NCBI RefSeq assembly: GCF_000966975.1
Contig: NZ_JZWV01000563.1
Span: forward strand, 1-9,560
Direction: 5' to 3'
DNA length: 9,560 nt
Origin: Streptomyces katrae
Lineage (GTDB): Bacteria > Actinomycetota > Actinomycetes > Streptomycetales > Streptomycetaceae
Both the position numbers and the translations under genes were made by a program. Positions within the stretch are counted from its first letter, which is position 1, and the number at the start of each line of letters is the position of its first letter. This document shows positions 6,194 to 9,560 of the stretch, piece after piece. The notes beneath the pieces were generated by a model that was given only the letters and a program-made list of their open reading frames with translations, was not told where the DNA came from and made no database searches.

Positions 6194-6236
6194 TACTCCC
6201 GTCCCCGTACGCACACCCGTACGGACGGCTCCGGTC

Positions 6237-8735
6237 TCAGTGCTGGCCGGCTCCGTCGACCACTGCGGCCCACTCGTCGAGCAGGGCCTGCGCGGACGCG
6301 TCGTCGGGACCCTCGGCCCACAGGTGGGTGACGGCCTCCGCCGGGTCCGGCAGGACCAGCGCCCACCGCCCGTCGGCTTCGACCACGCGCACGCCGTCGG
6401 TGGTGTCCACCTGCCGGTCCCCGGCCGCTTCCACGACCCGCCGCATGACGAGCCCCTTGGCCGCCCACGGGGTGGGCACGTCCCGCTTGAGGACGTGCGC
6501 CCGCGGAATGCGGGAGTCGATCTGGCTCAGCGTGAGCTGAGTGCGCGCGACCAGCCCGATGAGCTGGACGAAGGCCGCCGATCCGTCGAAGACGCTGCTG
6601 AACTCCGGGACGATGAAACCGCCCCGGCCGTCGCCGCCGAAGATCGTGGTCTCCTCGCGGCCCACCCGGGTCAGGTCGTCGGGCGAGGTCGTCGTCCACT
6701 CGACCTGGGTGCCGTGGTACGCCGCCACCTGTTCGGCGACCCGGGTCGTGGTCACCGGCAGGGCTACCTTGCCGCTGCGCTTCTCGGCCGCCACCAGGTC
6801 GAGCAGGACCAGCAGCGCCCGGTCGTCCTCGATGATCCGGCCACGCTCGTCCACGAGGGAGATCCGCTCGCCCACCGGGTCGAAGCGCACGCCGAAGGCG
6901 GCCCGTGCCGAGGCCACGATCTCCCCGAGCCGTACGAGTCCGGCACGCCGCGATTCGCCGCTCTCGGTCGGCCGGGACTCGTCGAGGCCGGGGTTGATCG
7001 TCAGCGCGTCCACCCCGAGCCGGCCGAGCAGGCTGGGCAGGACGAGGCCGGCGCTGCCGTTCGAGGCGTCCACGACCACCTTGAGGCCGGAGTCGGCGAT
7101 CCCGGTGGTGTCCACCCGCCGCAGCAGGGAGCCCGTGTACGAGTCGAAGACGCTCGACGGGAACTGCAGGTCGCCGATCTCCCCGGGGAAGGCCCGGCGG
7201 TACTCCTGACGTGCGTAGACGCGGTCCAGCTTGCGCTGCTGCGCCTGCGAGAGGTCCGCGCCCCGCTCGTCGAGGAACATGATGTCCACCGAGTCCGGCA
7301 CCCCGGGCGAGGTCCGGATCATGATCCCGCCCGCGGCGCCGCGGGCCGTCTGCTGGCGGGCCACGGGCAGCGGCACGTTCTCCAGGTCGCGGACGTCGAT
7401 GGCGCTGGCCTGGAGCGCCGAGATCACGGCGCGCTTGAGCGCTCGGGCGCCTCGGGAGTGGTCTCGGGCGGTGGTGACGATCGCCCCCTTCTTGAGGGTG
7501 GTCGCGTAGGCCCCGGCGAGTTTCACCACCAGCTCGGGGGTGATCTCCACGTTCAGGATCCCGGAGACGCCGCGCGCGCCGAACAGGTGGGCCTGGCCGC
7601 GGGACTCCCAGATCACCGAGGTGTTGACGAAGGCGCCGGCCTCGATCGTCTTGAACGGGTAGACCCGGACGTTGCCCTGGACGATCGACTCCTCGCCGAC
7701 GAGGCACTCGTCGCCGATGACGGCTCCGTCCTCGATGCGGGCGGCCCGCATGATGTCGGTGTTCTTGCCGATGACGCAGCCGCGCAGGTTGCTGTGCGGC
7801 CCGATGTACACGTTGTCGTGGACGACGGCCTTGTGCAGGAAGGCCCCGCTCTTGACGACCACGTTCGACCCGACGACGGTGTGCTCGCGGACCTCCGCCC
7901 CGGCCTCGACCTTGGCGTAGTCCCCGATGTACAGCGGCCCGCGCAGCACGGCGTCCGGGCTCACCTCGGCGCCTTCGGCGACCCACACCCCGGGTGAGAT
8001 CTCGAAGCCGTCCATGTCGACCTGGACCTTGCCCTCGAGGACGTCGGCCTGCGCCTTGACGTAGCTCTCGTGGGTGCCCACGTCCTCCCAGTAGCCCTCG
8101 GCCACGTAGCCGTAGATCGGCCGGCCTTCCTTCATCAGCTGGGGGAAGACGTCGCCGGACCAGTCGACCGAGACGTCCGGGTCGACGTAGTCGAAGATCT
8201 CCGGCTCCATGACGTAGATGCCGGTGTTGATGGTGTCCGAGAACACCTGCCCCCAGGTCGGCTTCTCGAGGAAGCGCTCGACCTTGCCCTCTTCGTCCAC
8301 GATGGTGATGCCGAATTCCAGCGGGTTCGGCACCCGGGTGAGGCACACCGTGACGAGTGCGCCCTTCTCCTTGTGGAAGCTGATGAGGTCGGTGAGGTCG
8401 AAGTCGGTGAGCGCGTCGCCGGAGATGACCAGGAACGTGTCGTCCTTGAGGGCCTCCTCGGCGTTCTTCACGCTGCCGGCGGTGCCGAGTGGCTTCTCCT
8501 CGTTGGCGTAGGTGAGCTCCATCCCGAGCTCCTCGCCGTCACCGAAGTAGTTCTTGACGAGTGACGCCAGGAACTGGACTGTGACCACGGTCTCGCTGAG
8601 CCCATGCCGCTTGAGCAGCCTGAGCACGTGCTCCATGATCGGCCGGTTCGCCACCGGCAGGAGCGGCTTGGGCATGCTTGAGGTCATGGGGCGAAGCCGT
8701 GTTCCTTCGCCACCGGCCATCACGACGGCCTTCAT
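6237..8735 (-). CDS. Mannose-1-phosphate guanylyltransferase-like protein fused to a degenerate phosphomannomutase domain
   Basis: 832 residues in three parts. Residues 1-235 form a sugar-phosphate nucleotidyltransferase with the signature [11 protein letters not shown]...PKPLLPV, plus [19 protein letters not shown] and NTGIYVM. Residues 245-375 are a left-handed beta-helix of hexapeptide repeats ([20 protein letters not shown] and similar). Residues 385-830 align along their length with phosphomannomutase/phosphoglucomutase, but the key loops are changed: the catalytic TASHNP loop reads [10 protein letters not shown] (473-482), the metal loop DGDADR reads DPVGER (619-624), the sugar loop GGExSGH reads GGDGRGG (700-706) and the phosphate loop RPSGTEP reads LPDPAEA (795-801). 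The second half is therefore probably not a mutase. The first half likely makes a nucleotide sugar such as GDP-mannose; GTP and mannose specificity is inherited annotation. The ATG at 8735 has AGGAGG 11 nt upstream. Confidence 0.92.
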   Translation of the reverse strand: MKAVVMAGGEGTRLRPMTSSMPKPLLPVANRPIMEHVLRLLKRHGLSETVVTVQFLASLVKNYFGDGEELGMELTYANEEKPLGTAGSVKNAEEALKDDTFLVISGDALTDFDLTDLISFHKEKGALVTVCLTRVPNPLEFGITIVDEEGKVERFLEKPTWGQVFSDTINTGIYVMEPEIFDYVDPDVSVDWSGDVFPQLMKEGRPIYGYVAEGYWEDVGTHESYVKAQADVLEGKVQVDMDGFEISPGVWVAEGAEVSPDAVLRGPLYIGDYAKVEAGAEVREHTVVGSNVVVKSGAFLHKAVVHDNVYIGPHSNLRGCVIGKNTDIMRAARIEDGAVIGDECLVGEESIVQGNVRVYPFKTIEAGAFVNTSVIWESRGQAHLFGARGVSGILNVEITPELVVKLAGAYATTLKKGAIVTTARDHSRGARALKRAVISALQASAIDVRDLENVPLPVARQQTARGAAGGIMIRTSPGVPDSVDIMFLDERGADLSQAQQRKLDRVYARQEYRRAFPGEIGDLQFPSSVFDSYTGSLLRRVDTTGIADSGLKVVVDASNGSAGLVLPSLLGRLGVDALTINPGLDESRPTESGESRRAGLVRLGEIVASARAAFGVRFDPVGERISLVDERGRIIEDDRALLVLLDLVAAEKRSGKVALPVTTTRVAEQVAAYHGTQVEWTTTSPDDLTRVGREETTIFGGDGRGGFIVPEFSSVFDGSAAFVQLIGLVARTQLTLSQIDSRIPRAHVLKRDVPTPWAAKGLVMRRVVEAAGDRQVDTTDGVRVVEADGRWALVLPDPAEAVTHLWAEGPDDASAQALLDEWAAVVDGAGQH

Positions 8736-8836
8736 GTCGGAAGAGTCCTCCTAGAGAGATGACGGTCTGGCCGACCTCACCCGCCCCGGACGGTTACTCC
8801 GCTACTCCTCCGCGTCAGCACCGGCGCCGAGTGAGC

Positions 8837-9427
8837 TCAATCGGCCGTGGCGTCCGCCTTGACCAGACGGCGGACTTGCACCACGTAAAGGATTCCTGCC
8901 CACCAATAGAGCGTTGTACCCCAACCTGCGAACGCCCATCCGAAAACGGACGCCATCCAGGCCAACCACCCCGTACCGTCACTGAGCAGGAGCAGTGGGA
9001 AGGCGTACATCAGGTTGAAGGTGGCGGCCTTGCCGAGGAAGTTGACCTGGGGCGGCGGATAGCCGTGCCGGCGCAGGATCCACACCATGACCAGCAGCAT
9101 TGCCTCACGGGCCAGCAGCGCGGCGGTGAGCCACAGCGGCAGGATGCCCCGGTAGGTGAGTCCGAAGAGCGTGGTCAGGACGTAGAGCCGGTCGGCGGCG
9201 GGGTCCAGGAGCCGGCCCAGTTTGCTGATCTGGTTCCAGCGCCGCGCGAGTTTTCCATCGAGGTAGTCACTGACGCCGCTCAGCATGAGCACGAGCAGTG
9301 CCCAGCCGTCGTGCTCGGTGAGGATGAGCCAGAGGAACAGCGGCACGCCCACGAGACGGGCCATGCTCAGGATGTTCGGAATGGTGAAAATTCGGTCAGT
9401 CTGGACCCGAGTCTCCTGGACCTCCAC
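8837..9427 (-). CDS. CDP-alcohol phosphatidyltransferase, probable cardiolipin synthase
   Basis: 196-residue integral membrane enzyme. The complete CDP-alcohol phosphotransferase motif D-x2-DG-x2-AR-x8-G-x3-D-x3-D is present (Asp54, Asp57, Gly58, Ala61, Arg62, Gly71, Asp75, Asp79). Hydrophobic segments at about 24-38, 42-53, 84-102, 106-117, 135-148 and 155-183 fit the six-helix fold. From memory, the homologue of this gene in S. coelicolor (SCO1389), also next to a mannose-1-phosphate guanylyltransferase-like gene, was shown to be a eukaryote-like cardiolipin synthase joining CDP-diacylglycerol and phosphatidylglycerol; the mycobacterial counterpart is called PgsA2. The sequence alone cannot separate this from phosphatidylglycerophosphate or phosphatidylinositol-phosphate synthase. 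The GTG at 9427 is supported by GGAGG (9435-9439) with a 7-nt spacer. A 97-bp gap separates it from the next gene, possibly one transcript. Confidence 0.93.
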   Translation of the reverse strand: MEVQETRVQTDRIFTIPNILSMARLVGVPLFLWLILTEHDGWALLVLMLSGVSDYLDGKLARRWNQISKLGRLLDPAADRLYVLTTLFGLTYRGILPLWLTAALLAREAMLLVMVWILRRHGYPPPQVNFLGKAATFNLMYAFPLLLLSDGTGWLAWMASVFGWAFAGWGTTLYWWAGILYVVQVRRLVKADATAD

Positions 9428-9514
9428 CCGGGGGCCTCCACTGTGACTGTAGAAATGTCGAATCTATGCTCCCCTGACCCTACAGGAGTCCACGACCGGC
9501 CCTGTAAACGCAGA
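9428..9514 (-). promoter_or_regulatory. Probable promoter region of the phosphatidyltransferase gene
   Basis: An AT-richer stretch between the upstream hairpin and the start codon. Candidate -10 elements are TAGATT (9466-9461) and TAGGGT (9482-9477); TTTACA (9508-9503) could be a -35 but lies 20 bp from TAGGGT, so no pair is well spaced. The region is the logical start of the leftward gene series, but the exact promoter is not resolved. Confidence 0.3.
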
Positions 9515-9544
9515 AAAGCCCCGCACCATGAGGTGCGGGGCTTT
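9515..9544 (-). terminator. Intrinsic terminator hairpin
   Basis: Arms AAAGCCCCGCACC (9515-9527) and GGTGCGGGGCTTT (9532-9544) form a perfect 13-bp stem with an ATGA loop. Read leftward it is followed by TTTTC, read rightward by TTTCCC, so it is better as a minus-strand terminator of a gene lying to the right of the window. No plus-strand gene in this window would need it. Confidence 0.8.
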
Positions 9545-9560
9545 CCCACAATGATTGTTC

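Noticed and set aside
4221..7997. Plus-strand open frame of 1258 codons
   Set aside because: It lies antisense to four recognisable minus-strand genes. Its translation is Arg/Pro/His/Gly-rich with no family motif, which is the usual artefact of third-position GC bias.
5449..8346. Minus-strand open frame of 965 codons
   Set aside because: It is an out-of-frame reading through the nucleotidyltransferase and DUF881 genes, very rich in Arg and Gly, with no domain.

Overview
The window looks like Streptomyces (or a very close actinomycete). GC content is very high, with G/C at nearly every third codon position, GTG starts are frequent, and the gene content and order match a chromosomal core block. 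It reads as housekeeping chromosome: I see no insertion sequence, integrase, tRNA, rRNA or CRISPR array. Every gene lies on the minus strand, so transcription runs right to left. No gene-free stretch exceeds 300 bases; the longest gaps are 1486-1681 and 3841-4030.

Layout in transcription order. A perfect 13-bp hairpin (9515-9544) closes off whatever lies to the right. Then come a small CDP-alcohol phosphatidyltransferase of the actinobacterial cardiolipin synthase type (8837-9427), a nucleotidyltransferase fused to a phosphomannomutase-like half that has lost its active-site motifs (6237-8735), and a strong hairpin. Next is the trio DUF881 / small basic protein / DUF881 (6113-4031), with overlapping or nearly touching ends. 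After a 190-bp gap come a GarA/OdhI-type FHA protein with an added zinc ribbon (3061-3840), a MerR-type FtsR homologue (2219-3012), a DUF151 bifunctional-nuclease-domain protein (1682-2155), a second MerR regulator with its own clear promoter (847-1485), and DNA polymerase IV (dinB, 1-756), cut by the left edge.

The order phosphatidyltransferase, DUF881, small basic protein, DUF881, FHA, MerR, DUF151, MerR matches what I recall of Mycobacterium tuberculosis Rv1822-Rv1830, but without the gcvH present there before garA. The last four genes also match the odhI-ftsR block of Corynebacterium glutamicum. The theme is membrane lipid, envelope sugar nucleotide, division-associated membrane proteins, and kinase-controlled central metabolism beside a division regulator.

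The most unusual observation is that the FtsR homologue is broken. A 20-bp imperfect tandem duplication (2505-2544) shifts the frame and separates the N-terminal MerR DNA-binding region from the C-terminal helical domain; removing one copy restores an uninterrupted 257-residue protein. This could be a true pseudogene, a reversible slipped-repeat switch or a sequence error, and raw reads would decide. Other points worth a look are the degenerate phosphomannomutase half, a palindromic operator-like cluster above the second MerR gene, and competing hairpins around the ftsR ribosome-binding site.
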